A DNA stretch of 64,000 nucleotides from Anaerolineae bacterium (GCA_022843385.1 JALHNT010000012.1:92839-156838), one strand, 5' to 3'; shown: positions 1 to 10,023, counted from the first letter of the stretch. Notes: generated by a model from the letters alone, not told the origin. Translations and numbers: made by a program.

Positions 1-1
1 T

Positions 2-607
2 ATCGATTGGCACGGCCAGACCATTTTGTATGCCGCGATGTTCTATGAACAAAACAGGGTGTTCAATTACGACATCCTCGCTCAACAAACACGCGACACG
101 ATCCGCGCCTTTGATGAGACGATCCCCAGTATTGCCCTCTCGCCTGATGGTCGCTGGTTGGTCTACAGCACCCTGACCCATGCGTTAGAAACCGATTTTT
201 ATGCCACGCCCGCCGACTGCCGCGCCGATTGCCCAAGCTACCGCATGACCAGTCAATCGGGCAATGAAGAGCAGATCATCTGGTCGCCGGACGGGAAACA
301 GATCGCCTTCATCTCGACCGTTGCGGCCACCCATATCTATAGCCTCCTTAGCGATTGCCTGTATGATGCCGAGCAGGAAGATGGCTGCCAGGATCAGAAT
401 GCACGGCGCTTCGATACCGGTGATGTGGTGCCGGAGGGCAGACCCTTCGTCTGGTCAGCCGATGGTAGGATGTTCCTCTTTCGCGGAGTGCAGGCAGGAC
501 AAGAAGGACTCTATCGTATGCCATCCGACTGCTTTGCTGATCCAGCCGGATGTGCGCCGGAACTGATTTATGACCTGTCGGCGCTGCCATATCTGGGGAA
601 GCGCTGA
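2..607 (+). CDS. TolB-like beta-propeller protein, 5' end outside the window
   Basis: The frame is open from base 2, so the true start lies upstream; about 201 residues are visible. The sequence shows repeated WD40-like (PD40/TolB) blade motifs: LSPDGRWLVY, IIWSPDGKQIAFIS and FVWSADGRMFLF. After the strand that follows each blade there is a Cys pair (DCRADC, DCLYD...GC, DCFADPAGC) where a DG(S/G) turn is usual. Such propellers are normally exported and bind protein or glycan partners; the substrate here is unknown. The stop overlaps the start of the next gene (TGATG), so the two are translationally coupled and probably work together. Family call is firm, function is not. Confidence 0.75.
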   Translation: MDWHGQTILYAAMFYEQNRVFNYDILAQQTRDTIRAFDETIPSIALSPDGRWLVYSTLTHALETDFYATPADCRADCPSYRMTSQSGNEEQIIWSPDGKQIAFISTVAATHIYSLLSDCLYDAEQEDGCQDQNARRFDTGDVVPEGRPFVWSADGRMFLFRGVQAGQEGLYRMPSDCFADPAGCAPELIYDLSALPYLGKR

Positions 608-1494
608 TGCTGCGCTTCACGCTGTGGCTGATAGGCTTCCTGACGTTGGTACATCTGCTGCTGCTGGCCGGAGCAAGCACGGCCGGCGAACGACTGGCGC
701 ACTGGCCGCTGATCCCGATGACGATCCATGCCCGACCGTATCTGCTTGACCTGAGCAGCGGCGGACGGTACGCGCTGGACAATGGCGATGCGACCGCTGT
801 CGATGTCGCGCTCGCACCGGATTTATCACAGGCGCTGGTGGTACGGATGCGACGCGGGGGTTCGCAGGTTCACCTCATCAACTTGCAACGCTACCGCGAT
901 CAACTGCTGATCCTGAGCACCACCACCTTTCCCACCCCCAACTGGTCGCCGGACAGCCGGGAAGTGGTCTTCGCTGGTTATCAGGAACGCGGCCATGCTG
1001 ATCTGTATCGCCTCCCGCTGGATGTTGACCAACCGGAGAGCCTGACCGATAACGGCGATGTCAACCGCACACCGGCCTGGTCACCGGATGGACGCCTGAT
1101 GGCTTTCACCCGCGCCGATCTGTATGTGACCGATATGGAATGCCCGCTGACCTGTGATCGCCGCCTGACCTATCTCAACACCACCGTAGTGCTGCCGGCC
1201 TGGTCGCCCGACAGCCAGCAGATCGCCTATATGGTCAACCGCAGCGATGTCCCGGAAATCCATCTTCTGAGCGTCACCTGTCTGGGTCAGGCTCAGGAAG
1301 CGTGCCCCAGCGAGGGGCGGCGACTGGCGTTGCCGAGTGGTCTGGTAGTGGTCATGGCGCATCTCGGCTGGTCACGCGATGGCAGAGACCTGTACTTCAC
1401 CGCCATTGGCGCGGATGGATACGGCTTTTACACCACCGCAGCCGATTGTCTGGCAGCGTGCAAGGCGCGGCTGCTGGTGGCGATGAATCAGTGA
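607..1494 (+). CDS. Membrane-anchored or exported TolB-like beta-propeller protein
   Basis: 295 residues. An N-terminal hydrophobic segment (about residues 5-25, LWLIGFLTLVHLLLLAGAS) acts as signal peptide or anchor. It is followed by PD40 blades: TPNWSPDSREVVFAGY, TPAWSPDGRLMAFTR, LPAWSPDSQQIAYMV and LGWSRDGRDLYFTA. Three blades carry a Cys pair after the L-Y strand (MECPLTC, TCLGQAQEAC, DCLAAC), as in the upstream gene, which fits an oxidising extracytoplasmic location. The start ATG overlaps the upstream stop. No catalytic motif is visible, so a binding or scaffold role is inferred. Confidence 0.78.
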   Translation: MLRFTLWLIGFLTLVHLLLLAGASTAGERLAHWPLIPMTIHARPYLLDLSSGGRYALDNGDATAVDVALAPDLSQALVVRMRRGGSQVHLINLQRYRDQLLILSTTTFPTPNWSPDSREVVFAGYQERGHADLYRLPLDVDQPESLTDNGDVNRTPAWSPDGRLMAFTRADLYVTDMECPLTCDRRLTYLNTTVVLPAWSPDSQQIAYMVNRSDVPEIHLLSVTCLGQAQEACPSEGRRLALPSGLVVVMAHLGWSRDGRDLYFTAIGADGYGFYTTAADCLAACKARLLVAMNQ

Positions 1495-1549
1495 TGCGGC
1501 GTGTTGTACATTTCCAGATTAGCCACGACCATCATTTCGAATGGGTCAC

Positions 1550-2896
1550 TCATTCACAGGCTGGCAGCGCTGCCAGATCAAGCTGCCACAGCCCACCGTT
1601 GAGGCCATTGGCCGCCAGCGCAATGCTGCCCTTCTCCGGCGACATCCACCACCAGGCGCGTTCGTCGTCATTCAGGCGCAGCGGCAGTTGCCCCAGATCA
1701 TAGAGCTGTTTATCCTGGTCGTTGTAACACACCAGTCGTGCCTCGTCGTCACGCGGCAGGGCGAGATAGATGAAGTCGGAGCCGTCGCCATCGCGCTGCC
1801 AGATCGGGCCGGGCCAGTTGTTCCCCGGAAGTTCATCCAGGGTGAAGAGCAGTTGCTCAGAGCTATCAAAGGCGGCGCGTTTGCGATAGTAGGCATAACC
1901 CTCTTCATAAGCCAGCGCAATCACCACATCATTACCATCCGGGCTGGCACCCGGTCGGGTAAGCGATGGGGTGCTGTTGGCCGGGGTCTCACTTAACAAG
2001 CGCCCATCCACCGTCGCAGTGAAGTAAGTAATCGGGTCGCCAATCGCACCATAGTAGTAAGCGAGAAAGTTGCCATTCCCCAGCCAGTAGATGCCCTGCA
2101 GGGTACGATCCGAAAGGCGTTCCCCCTCGCGGAACATGCGGCGGCGGAAAGAGCCATCGCGCTCAGCGGTGAAGATCACATTCAGTTCGGTCTGATAGAC
2201 CAGGCGCATACCATTAGGATCGTAATGGAGCATCGACTGTTGAAAATAGAGCGGCTCCAGCAGGCCTAATTGACGGCGCAGCGCCTCAGTCACCAGGTCG
2301 GCTTTGGGATGGGTGATGGTGATGGCCTCGCTGTTGAGCGGCTGTTCCCGCCACTGCCAGTCGATGAACAGATCACGCCAGCAACCCTCGGCATAACGCA
2401 GGCTGCCTTCATCGATCCACTCAACATCGACAATTTCGCCGCTCCCCAACTGGCGGATTCCCGGTTCATCCACCGGCTCCGCAGCAATCGCGGGTGTGGT
2501 GGCCTCGCCCTGAGCGCTGATCTCGACCCGGCTGACAACAGCATCGTCTTCATCCAGTTCCAGCGGCACAGCGAAGCGCTGGACGGCACCCGGTTGCAGC
2601 GCAAAATCCAACGCCAGCCCTTCATTACAGGCATTGGTCAGGTAGCCCAATCCGCTACCGACCACCTGATCAGCTGCATCGTAAGCGGTGGCTTCGAGCA
2701 GGACGTTGCCATAAGCCTGATCGGGGGAAACATTCTGTAGCTGGCCTTCGGCAAACAACAGCGATTCGCCATAGACATCCAATTCAGTTACCACCTGGAT
2801 AGTGCCAGCAGGGGTGAGCGGAGGCGAGTCCTGCGCTGCCGCCCCGCCGATCACACTGACGATGATGCCCAGCCACAACACCCACTGTTTACTCAT
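1550..2896 (-). CDS. Exported FxLYD/TolB-like hypothetical protein
   Basis: 448 residues from the ATG at 2896, which has GAGG eight bases upstream; a GTG nine bases earlier has no spaced ribosome site. Residues 1-22 form a signal peptide ending in GGAAAQ. Residues about 30-120 (VVTELDVYGESLLFAEGQLQN...) resemble the small beta-sandwich FxLYD domain found in exported proteins. The rest looks like loosely repeated propeller strands (RLVYQTEL, GIYWLGNGNFLAYYY, GASPDGNDVVIALAYEEG, AWWWMSPEKGSIALAANG). It runs convergently with the two propeller genes to its left. No enzyme motif is visible; secretion is clear, function unknown. Confidence 0.65.
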   Translation of the reverse strand: MSKQWVLWLGIIVSVIGGAAAQDSPPLTPAGTIQVVTELDVYGESLLFAEGQLQNVSPDQAYGNVLLEATAYDAADQVVGSGLGYLTNACNEGLALDFALQPGAVQRFAVPLELDEDDAVVSRVEISAQGEATTPAIAAEPVDEPGIRQLGSGEIVDVEWIDEGSLRYAEGCWRDLFIDWQWREQPLNSEAITITHPKADLVTEALRRQLGLLEPLYFQQSMLHYDPNGMRLVYQTELNVIFTAERDGSFRRRMFREGERLSDRTLQGIYWLGNGNFLAYYYGAIGDPITYFTATVDGRLLSETPANSTPSLTRPGASPDGNDVVIALAYEEGYAYYRKRAAFDSSEQLLFTLDELPGNNWPGPIWQRDGDGSDFIYLALPRDDEARLVCYNDQDKQLYDLGQLPLRLNDDERAWWWMSPEKGSIALAANGLNGGLWQLDLAALPACE

Positions 2897-3192
2897 GGTT
2901 CGCACCTCTGCCTATCAGACATTGATGCCACGAGTGTCGCACAAACCCCGCCCATCTTCCACCGTTAATCCCATACCATCTTCAAAGCGCAGGCGGAGAT
3001 GCTTGATTCGTCAGTAGTTGCGCTCAGGCATGTGGGCTGCTGTCTGATTCACACGATTCGTCAGATTCGTCAGATTCGCATCACTCCATTTTTCAATTCG
3101 CGAATCTTGCGCAGCCGTTTTCCCTCAAATGTTGTAAAAGGTGCAAGTGTTGCAACTGCAAGAACCCCGTTTTGTGCAACTCCCTGTTTTGT

Positions 3193-3210
3193 GTCGTCGT
3201 CGTCGTCGTC
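3193..3210. repeat. (GTC)6 trinucleotide microsatellite
   Basis: Six perfect GTC units between a T-rich stretch and the CACAGAG-type repeat. Length variation between strains would be expected if it is unstable. Confidence 0.85.
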
Positions 3211-3214
3211 GGAC

Positions 3215-3272
3215 AGACAAAGACACAAAGACATCAAGACCAACACAGAGGACACAGAGAACACAGAGTGAA
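3215..3272. repeat. Dispersed purine-rich CACAGAG repeat
   Basis: A run of ACACAGAGGACACAGAG-type units. The same type of sequence recurs at 34820-35000 after the DUF58 gene. It is noncoding and its frames translate into Thr/Glu-rich strings. Confidence 0.7.
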
Positions 3273-3695
3273 AGCAGAGAGAATCTGCGCAAAATTCGTC
3301 AAAGTCGTCAAAGTCAAAACTGCATTTTGTGAACATTTCCCTCAATCCTGATTCAGAACCGTCGGGACGAACGATTGGGCGGGTGGTTCGTGAACCGGTG
3401 TGGCCTGCCACACCGCCTACGAGAAGATTACTCCCGATTGCCCCGTTACGGGTGAACTTTTGGTAAACTTTTTGGTACGACTTATGGCGAGTCGGCGCTA
3501 ACCGTTTGGCGGGAGCGGATAGGTTAAGGGTGTCGGCGCGGGGTTAGAAAAGGGTTGAGAAAAATCGGGGTTGAGGGAGCATGATTCGGAGTATGTGCCA
3601 GCGTCAAAGACACGGTGGCTTGTTACCAGCGCTGAGGTGAGACATTATTGGTTGATAGGGCTATCGGGTCAATCACAGTCAAGGGCAGGACAAAT

Positions 3696-3926
3696 ATGAC
3701 AGATCAAAAATCGCAGCAAGACGAGGTTTTTGATTATCAGGTCACCAAAGACGGAAAGGTTCTCATCTACTGGAACAACCGGTTGGTCACGACCTTAGCC
3801 AACCAGAAAGCGCAAAAGTTCCTCAACCAGATCCGACAGGACGGCAGCGATGAGCAGCTCATCATGGCACGGTTTACGGGTAACTTTAAGCGCGGCAACG
3901 AGCGTGATAACAAGCATAGCGATTAG
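3696..3926 (+). CDS. Small conserved-looking hypothetical protein
   Basis: 76 residues from the ATG at 3696, which has AGGA five bases upstream; an in-frame GTG-type extension to 3648 lacks support. The protein is charged and soluble. It has a core DGKVLIYWNNRLVTTLANQKAQKFLNQI and a C-terminal motif FTGNFKRGNERDNK that looks like a conserved basic tail. No signal peptide or membrane segment is present. It stands alone between the low-complexity region and an AT-rich stretch. I do not recognise a function. Confidence 0.6.
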   Translation: MTDQKSQQDEVFDYQVTKDGKVLIYWNNRLVTTLANQKAQKFLNQIRQDGSDEQLIMARFTGNFKRGNERDNKHSD

Positions 3927-4006
3927 GATGGCGAGAGAAGATCATATCGTGGTCAGTGGTGATTCTGCTTCAAGTATGGATTATGGATTCGCTACGGTTT
4001 TTAACA

Positions 4007-4207
4007 TCAATTTCTCGAAAACCAGGAAACAAACATAAACACCAATACACAAAGCATAAGACCGCCCCTATAGTAGGTTATGTCTTTTTCTTTTCGCTGC
4101 AGGTCAGCCTTTAGCGATTCGATTTCAAGTCTAAGTCGATTAACTTCCTTTATCAGTTCTGATGCTTCACTGGAATTGGGAAGTGATTCATTTGTTTGGG
4201 TTTGCAA
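4007..4207 (-). CDS. Small coiled-coil, tail-anchored hypothetical protein
   Basis: 66 residues starting at a TTG with AAGGA nine bases upstream. Residues about 15-45 (ELIKEVNRLRLEIESLKADLQRK) form a strong heptad coiled coil. Residues about 48-64 (GLMLCVLVFMFVSWF) form one C-terminal membrane segment, giving a tail-anchor layout. The DNA is clearly more AT-rich than most of the window, like the next gene. It could be spurious, but the ribosome site and coherent protein design favour a real gene. Confidence 0.45.
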   Translation of the reverse strand: MQTQTNESLPNSSEASELIKEVNRLRLEIESLKADLQRKEKDITYYRGGLMLCVLVFMFVSWFSRN

Positions 4208-4397
4208 GGGTTAAATTCCTTGTACCACTGGTATTTCGTTTTGCATTGTAACAAATCCCTGAACGAGATTTCCACGAACCATCACATCAGATAAAAATAG
4301 CCTGATGAAGAGGCCAGGCAACAGCCTGAGTTACGCTACTCAGATTGTCATCAAACCTGTTGATCTTTGTTCATGCGGTGTGGCATTCGCAGATGAT

Positions 4398-5327
4398 TCA
4401 TCCATATCGAATGAACAAGTCAATAAATCCCGCGATCACGTAGATTACGAATAGCAGGATCAATACGCCTATCAGCCTTAAGACAATCCGGATGGCGCGG
4501 GGTAAGCGCTCCCAAGTGGAAGGACCAACCTGGGCCAGAATGGTCTCCAGACCTTTCCAGGGGGCGTATTTCTCAAAGGCTTTGCCACTCATGACACTCC
4601 GTTCGTAGACTTCATTGACTCTCATACGACCATTGACCCGCCACTTGCCCATCGGCTTTTTGCTGGCCGGTATAAAGTTCAATTCATCTTTTCGCCGGAC
4701 GATGAGCAACCGTCTATCTTTGCTTGCAACCACTGCCAGATTGTCAATCAGCCATATGCGCCATAACAGGAGCTTTATCCATACTTCAATGACATTTTCT
4801 TCGCGTTTCAGTTTCCCCCGAATCAAGGCATTCCAGAGGTTATGATAAAGTGTCACCATGTTTTCAGGTGGTTGAGTGAACTGGAATTGGCGATAGTGGC
4901 GATAAAGCTGATAGGTCGTGTAAGTCCACCAAAGCTGTAGCACTCCAAACAACAGCGTCAATACCGCGTTGGCTATTGCTCCAATGTAAATGTTCCAGAT
5001 TCCCGAAATCAACAGTAAGAGACTGAATCCCAGAAAGCGAGCATTTTTCTGATCAATCAGCGCCCAAAGGCTTTGCCCGACGATGAGCAGACCCACCACC
5101 AGTTGAATCAATCGAGGAATGGAAAAGAACGTGAAAACACCTGTGCCAGACCAGACGGTCAGCCCTCCCAGAACAAGATTAATCCAGCCATAACCCCGCA
5201 AATCACTTTTGCGCCGTTCAATGAGATATACATCACGGAGCGCAGCGTATTGGTCATCCGACAAGTTGGTTAACTGAGCTTGCAGGCTGAGCGAATCTGA
5301 GGTCATGCCAGAGGTGGGTTGGTTCAT
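4398..5327 (-). CDS. Polytopic membrane protein of unknown function
   Basis: 309 residues from the ATG at 5327 (MNQPTSGM); a TTG 16 codons upstream is less likely. After a short hydrophilic N-terminus come about four membrane segments between residues 40 and 130 (WINLVLGGLTVW, LIQLVVGLLIVG, FLGFSLLLLISGIW, AVLTLLFGVLQLWW). A cytoplasmic domain of about 140 residues, rich in Lys/Arg, follows, then a final hydrophobic segment (IVLRLIGVLILLFVIYVIAGF). Base composition is AT-richer than the neighbouring sugar genes, hinting at different ancestry. No family recognised. Confidence 0.65.
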   Translation of the reverse strand: MNQPTSGMTSDSLSLQAQLTNLSDDQYAALRDVYLIERRKSDLRGYGWINLVLGGLTVWSGTGVFTFFSIPRLIQLVVGLLIVGQSLWALIDQKNARFLGFSLLLLISGIWNIYIGAIANAVLTLLFGVLQLWWTYTTYQLYRHYRQFQFTQPPENMVTLYHNLWNALIRGKLKREENVIEVWIKLLLWRIWLIDNLAVVASKDRRLLIVRRKDELNFIPASKKPMGKWRVNGRMRVNEVYERSVMSGKAFEKYAPWKGLETILAQVGPSTWERLPRAIRIVLRLIGVLILLFVIYVIAGFIDLFIRYG

Positions 5328-5413
5328 TGAGCATATTCCACGTTTTTCGTCGCTTGAATGATAACATTGATTCAATCATCCAGGATAAATCTCAAGGACA
5401 AGTTGCGACAAAC

Positions 5414-5443
5414 AAAAAGGGGCAGCCCAAGCGGACTGCCCTT
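5414..5443 (-). terminator. Rho-independent terminator of the sugar-catabolism operon
   Basis: On the minus strand the stem GGGCAG/CTGCCC with a 10-base loop is followed by CTTTTTG. It lies about 45 bases beyond the stop of the Gfo/Idh gene, the last gene of the minus-strand island. Confidence 0.7.
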
Positions 5444-5455
5444 CTCGTTACACAG

Positions 5456-5482
5456 CGGACACGGCGGTGCCATGTCCCTACT
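5456..5482. repeat. Dispersed GGCACCGCCGTG hairpin repeat, copy 1
   Basis: Reads, on the minus strand, GTAGGGACATGGCACCGCC followed by GTGTCCGC. The same sequence, with a short insertion, recurs on the plus strand at 25719-25760. It is noncoding and sits right after an operon end. Confidence 0.6.
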
Positions 5483-5487
5483 TCAGC

Positions 5488-6684
<1,197 letters not shown>

Positions 6685-6702
6685 GAGGCAGCTCCTCTCA
6701 GT

Positions 6703-6744
6703 AGTCGATAGTCATCAGTCGATAGTCATCAGTCGATAGTCAAT
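6703..6744. repeat. Three tandem 14-mers (AGTCGATAGTCATC)
   Basis: Two exact and one near-exact copies of a 14-base unit built of two related heptamers, just upstream of the Gfo/Idh start. The heptamer style matches the TAGTTGT repeats at 25563-25799 and 36958-37003. Confidence 0.85.
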
Positions 6745-6761
6745 AGACCAGCACGTGTGGG

Positions 6762-6918
6762 TGAGCGCCGCTGAGGGGTTATACAGGTTTACGCGGACAC
6801 CCATTGGGTGTCCCTACGAACGAACCGATGATTGTAGGGACGGGCAACGGCCCGTCCACCAGAGCATAACCCCTCAGATCGTCTTACCCCTACATTTCAG
6901 CGCCTTCAGTGCGCTTCC
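6762..6918. repeat. Composite hairpin repeat, 'filled' copy 1
   Basis: The outer inverted arms CTGAGGGGTTAT (6771-6782) and ATAACCCCTCAG (6866-6877) enclose a double-hairpin module: GGACACCC/GGGTGTCC (6795-6813) and GGACGGGC/GCCCGTCC (6838-6857), joined by CCCTAC...GTAGGG. It is followed by the AGCGCCTTCAGTGCGCT tail. It is homologous to the copies at 12.9 and 29.6 kb. Together with the palindrome at 6955-6982 it fills the 320-base gap between the two sugar genes, which are both on the minus strand. Confidence 0.85.
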
Positions 6919-6954
6919 CTTTCGGGCAGCCGGATGCTTAAGCATCTGGCCGCA

Positions 6955-6982
6955 GTAGGGGCGGTTCGCGAACCGCCCCTAC
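6955..6982. repeat. 28-bp perfect palindrome repeat, copy 1
   Basis: GTAGGGGCGGTTCG joined to its exact complement CGAACCGCCCCTAC. The identical sequence is at 12871-12898 and a variant is at 28165-28192. Here it lies about 20 bases beyond the stop of the upstream minus-strand gene, so it would fold at the 3' end of that coding region. Confidence 0.9.
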
Positions 6983-7004
6983 GTCTTTCTCTGTGCAAAC
7001 CCGC

Positions 7005-8006
<1,002 letters not shown>

Positions 8007-8043
8007 GATGATCTCCTTCTCAAAAATGTTCTGTGTTCAGTTG

Positions 8044-8778
8044 TTAATCAGCGCCACTGGCGGCTGGCGCGGCTGCGGCGACGATCTGCGGGCGGGTATC
8101 GGCCAGCGTCTCGCGCACGATAAAGAATACCAGCAGAGCCGGGAACAGGCCAAAGACCACCAGGAATGGCAGCTCGACCTGGGTGAACGAGGCGGTGGCT
8201 TCGGCGGCGATCTCGGCCTTGCGTTCTTCGCTGTAGGAATTGAAGACGCGCTCACGGACTCCATAGGGCGGCACCGGCGCGTTGGCGGAACTGCCACCGG
8301 CGACGATCAGCACCACGATGATGACGGCAGCGATGCCCGCCACGACATTCGGCACCATGCCGATTTTGGGCAGCTTCAGCTCAAGCTGGCGCGACCCACC
8401 CAGCACATGACTCCACAGGATGAAGAGCAGCGTCGAGAAGAGCAGCAGCAGGAAGCCGTAGCGGTAAGGGACGAATGAGAACGGCTGGAACAGGAACACC
8501 ACCCCCGACAGGATGCCAGCGATGATCGTCAGTTCCACCCGACCGTAGGTGCGCGGCGGTATCTTGCCGTTGTAACGGATGGCGACCAGCGCGATGCACA
8601 GGATGAACAGCAGCAGGATGCCGACGAAAATGGCGAAGAAGGGGACGGCGTTGACGAGGACGCTGTTGCGGGCGTCGTCACCCAGGCTGGGCAGCAGCGC
8701 CGATACGATCACAGCGATGATGAAGGCGATGACGGCTGATCCCCCCAGCCCTTTGATCGGCCCGATGTACTTGTTCAT
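8044..8778 (-). CDS. Six-segment membrane protein of unknown function
   Basis: 244 residues; ATG with GGGAG eight bases upstream. Hydrophobic segments lie at about residues 13-30, 44-66, 84-102, 107-127, 145-161 and 203-225. Between the last two is a charged loop (YGVRERVFNSYSEERKAEIAAEA), and the tail is Ala-rich. No transporter signature is evident. It is sandwiched between two sugar epimerase/isomerase genes and cotranscribed with the downstream one, so it may be an accessory of uptake or export, but this is only inference from position. Confidence 0.7.
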   Translation of the reverse strand: MNKYIGPIKGLGGSAVIAFIIAVIVSALLPSLGDDARNSVLVNAVPFFAIFVGILLLFILCIALVAIRYNGKIPPRTYGRVELTIIAGILSGVVFLFQPFSFVPYRYGFLLLLFSTLLFILWSHVLGGSRQLELKLPKIGMVPNVVAGIAAVIIVVLIVAGGSSANAPVPPYGVRERVFNSYSEERKAEIAAEATASFTQVELPFLVVFGLFPALLVFFIVRETLADTRPQIVAAAAPAASGAD

Positions 8779-8824
8779 CCCAGATGCTCCCTGTAACCAT
8801 CATTCAATTGTTTTCTCGTTGATC

Positions 8825-8914
8825 CGCCGAGGGGTTAACCTCTGGCGGGCGGACGTGCCGTTGCACGTCCCTACACCCATCGAGTCGTTCGTAGGGACAC
8901 CCAATGGGGTGTCC
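8825..8914. repeat. Composite hairpin repeat, rearranged copy
   Basis: A closed palindrome (CCGCCGAGGGGTTAACC followed by TCTGGCGG, 8825-8849) lies directly beside the double-hairpin module, here in the opposite orientation: GGACGTGC/GCACGTCC first, then GGACACCC/GGGTGTCC. It shows that the double hairpin is a separate, mobile-looking module and not just the loop of the outer palindrome. Confidence 0.8.
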
Positions 8915-8923
8915 GTTCGTCAA

Positions 8924-8991
8924 CCTCACCCCCCAGCCCCCTCTCCAATGGATTGGAGAGGGGGAGTCGAGCGGAGCGAGGCGGGGGTGAG
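8924..8991. repeat. CTCACCCC...GGGGTGAG dispersed hairpin repeat, copy 1
   Basis: A C-rich left arm (CCTCACCCCCCAGCCCCCTC, then TCC) and a strong inner stem CCCCCTCTCCA/TGGAGAGGGGG around ATGGAT, ending in GGGGGTGAG. It belongs to the family also seen at 9886-10015, 33219-33323 and 59025-59073. It ends about ten bases beyond the stop of the epimerase gene. Confidence 0.8.
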
Positions 8992-8999
8992 ATTTTGTA

Positions 9000-9860
9000 T
9001 CACCCCGCCAGCAGGCGCTTGAGGAACTCCAGCCCGTTCTCCGCCAGTGCGTCCTGACTGCGCTCGAAGGGTCGCCAGATGGCGGCGGCGCGGGCGATGC
9101 TCTTGACCTTGTCGGTGAAGGACTCGATCACCACTGGGCCAGCGAAGTCGATGTCGCGCAGCGCCTGCCCAACCTCGCCCCAGGTGACGTTGCCGCTGCC
9201 GGGTGCGCCGCGGTCATTCTCGCAGGCGTGGAAGTGGCACAGGCGGGCTTTGCCGACCTTGCGGATGGCCGCGCCCAGCGATTTCTCTTCGATGTTCATG
9301 TGGAAGCTGTCGAGCATGACCTTGCACGAGGCATGGTTGACGCGGTCAATCACTTCAATCACCTGATCGGCGGTATTGATGAAGCTGGTCTCGAAACGGT
9401 TGAGCGGTTCGATGCCCAGCACTACGCCGCTGTCGCCAGCGGCTTTCGCCAGGAGGCCGAGGTTCTGTACCAGCAGATCGACATCTTTAGCCCGATCAGC
9501 CGCCGTCTGCTGCCAGACGCGCCCGACTGCTGAGTAGATCGGCCCGACCAGGTTGGTGCCGCCCAGGGTGTGAGTCGCTTCGATGGCCTGGCGGATATAG
9601 GTCAGGCCGCTTTCGCGGATTTTCGCGTCTTCGTGGATCAGATCGCGGTCTGGCCCCATCGCGGCGCAGGTGGTGACGCCCAGGCCGTTATCCTTCAGGA
9701 TTTGCGCCCCCACCTTGTAATCAAGATCACCGATGCCTTCCAGCGGCACTTCGAGAATATCGAAGCCCATCGCCTTGACGCGGGGAGCCAATGTTTTCAG
9801 TTCATCGGTGTTCAGGGGTGACACCCAGACCCAGCCATTCACGCCAAATCGGACTGCCAT
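9000..9860 (-). CDS. D-tagatose 3-epimerase/D-psicose 3-epimerase-like sugar epimerase
   Basis: 286 residues from the ATG at 9860, which has GGAGG five bases upstream; a TTG four codons earlier overlaps that site and is rejected. The TIM barrel carries the ketose 3-epimerase signatures: GIEPLNRFETSFINT (metal-binding Glu), VMLDSFHMNIEE (Asp/His), CHFHACENDRGAPGSG followed by W, and VVIESF (second catalytic Glu). These enzymes epimerise C3 of free ketoses with a divalent metal. It probably follows the importer operon and works with the second TIM-barrel protein and the Gfo/Idh dehydrogenase. Family assignment strong, sugar not known. Confidence 0.87.
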   Translation of the reverse strand: MAVRFGVNGWVWVSPLNTDELKTLAPRVKAMGFDILEVPLEGIGDLDYKVGAQILKDNGLGVTTCAAMGPDRDLIHEDAKIRESGLTYIRQAIEATHTLGGTNLVGPIYSAVGRVWQQTAADRAKDVDLLVQNLGLLAKAAGDSGVVLGIEPLNRFETSFINTADQVIEVIDRVNHASCKVMLDSFHMNIEEKSLGAAIRKVGKARLCHFHACENDRGAPGSGNVTWGEVGQALRDIDFAGPVVIESFTDKVKSIARAAAIWRPFERSQDALAENGLEFLKRLLAG

Positions 9861-9885
9861 GTTTTCCTCCAAAAAAGTCTTTTGA

Positions 9886-10015
9886 CCTCACCTGTTACCC
9901 TCACCCCTATCCCCTCTCCCTCAGGGCGAGGGGAACAAAGAGCGCCACTGAGTTTGGAAGTCCTTCTACATGAGGGAGAAGGATTTAGGATGAGGGTTAA
10001 TTGCGTAAGGTGAGA
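9886..10015. repeat. CTCACC...GGTGAG dispersed hairpin repeat, copy 2
   Basis: Outer arms CTCACCT/AGGTGAG and CCCTCA/TGAGGG enclose CCCCTCTCCCTCAGGGCGAGGGG. It fills the gap between the LysE-type exporter gene and the epimerase gene, both on the minus strand. Confidence 0.75.
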
Positions 10016-10023
10016 TTTATCGA

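Larger units (their letters stand above)
2897..3695. other. Long intergenic region of low-complexity sequence
   Basis: About 800 bases without a convincing gene. It holds three or more copies of the 9-mer ATTCGTCAG (around 3055-3081), two copies of CGTCAAAGT near 3296-3316, a (GTC)6 microsatellite, a CACAGAG-type dispersed repeat, and an 8-bp stem-loop CGGTGTGG-CCTG-CCACACCG at 3396-3415. Frames that run through it translate into repetitive Ser/Val/Asp or Thr/Glu strings and are not genes. Confidence 0.7.

Noticed and set aside
3070..3411. Reading frame of about 113 codons on the minus strand
   Set aside because: It runs through the (GTC)6, CACAGAG and ATTCGTCAG repeats and translates into Asp runs and Ser/Val strings; no ribosome site or domain.
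6703..6744. Short CRISPR-like array
   Set aside because: The 14-mers are directly adjacent with no spacers and no cas gene is in the window. The heptamer arrays at 25.6 and 37.0 kb fail for the same reason.
6755..6958. Plus-strand frame of 67 codons
   Set aside because: It lies fully in the composite hairpin repeat; the homologous frame at 12955-13143 arises from the same repeat, so similarity is due to the repeat and not to a protein.
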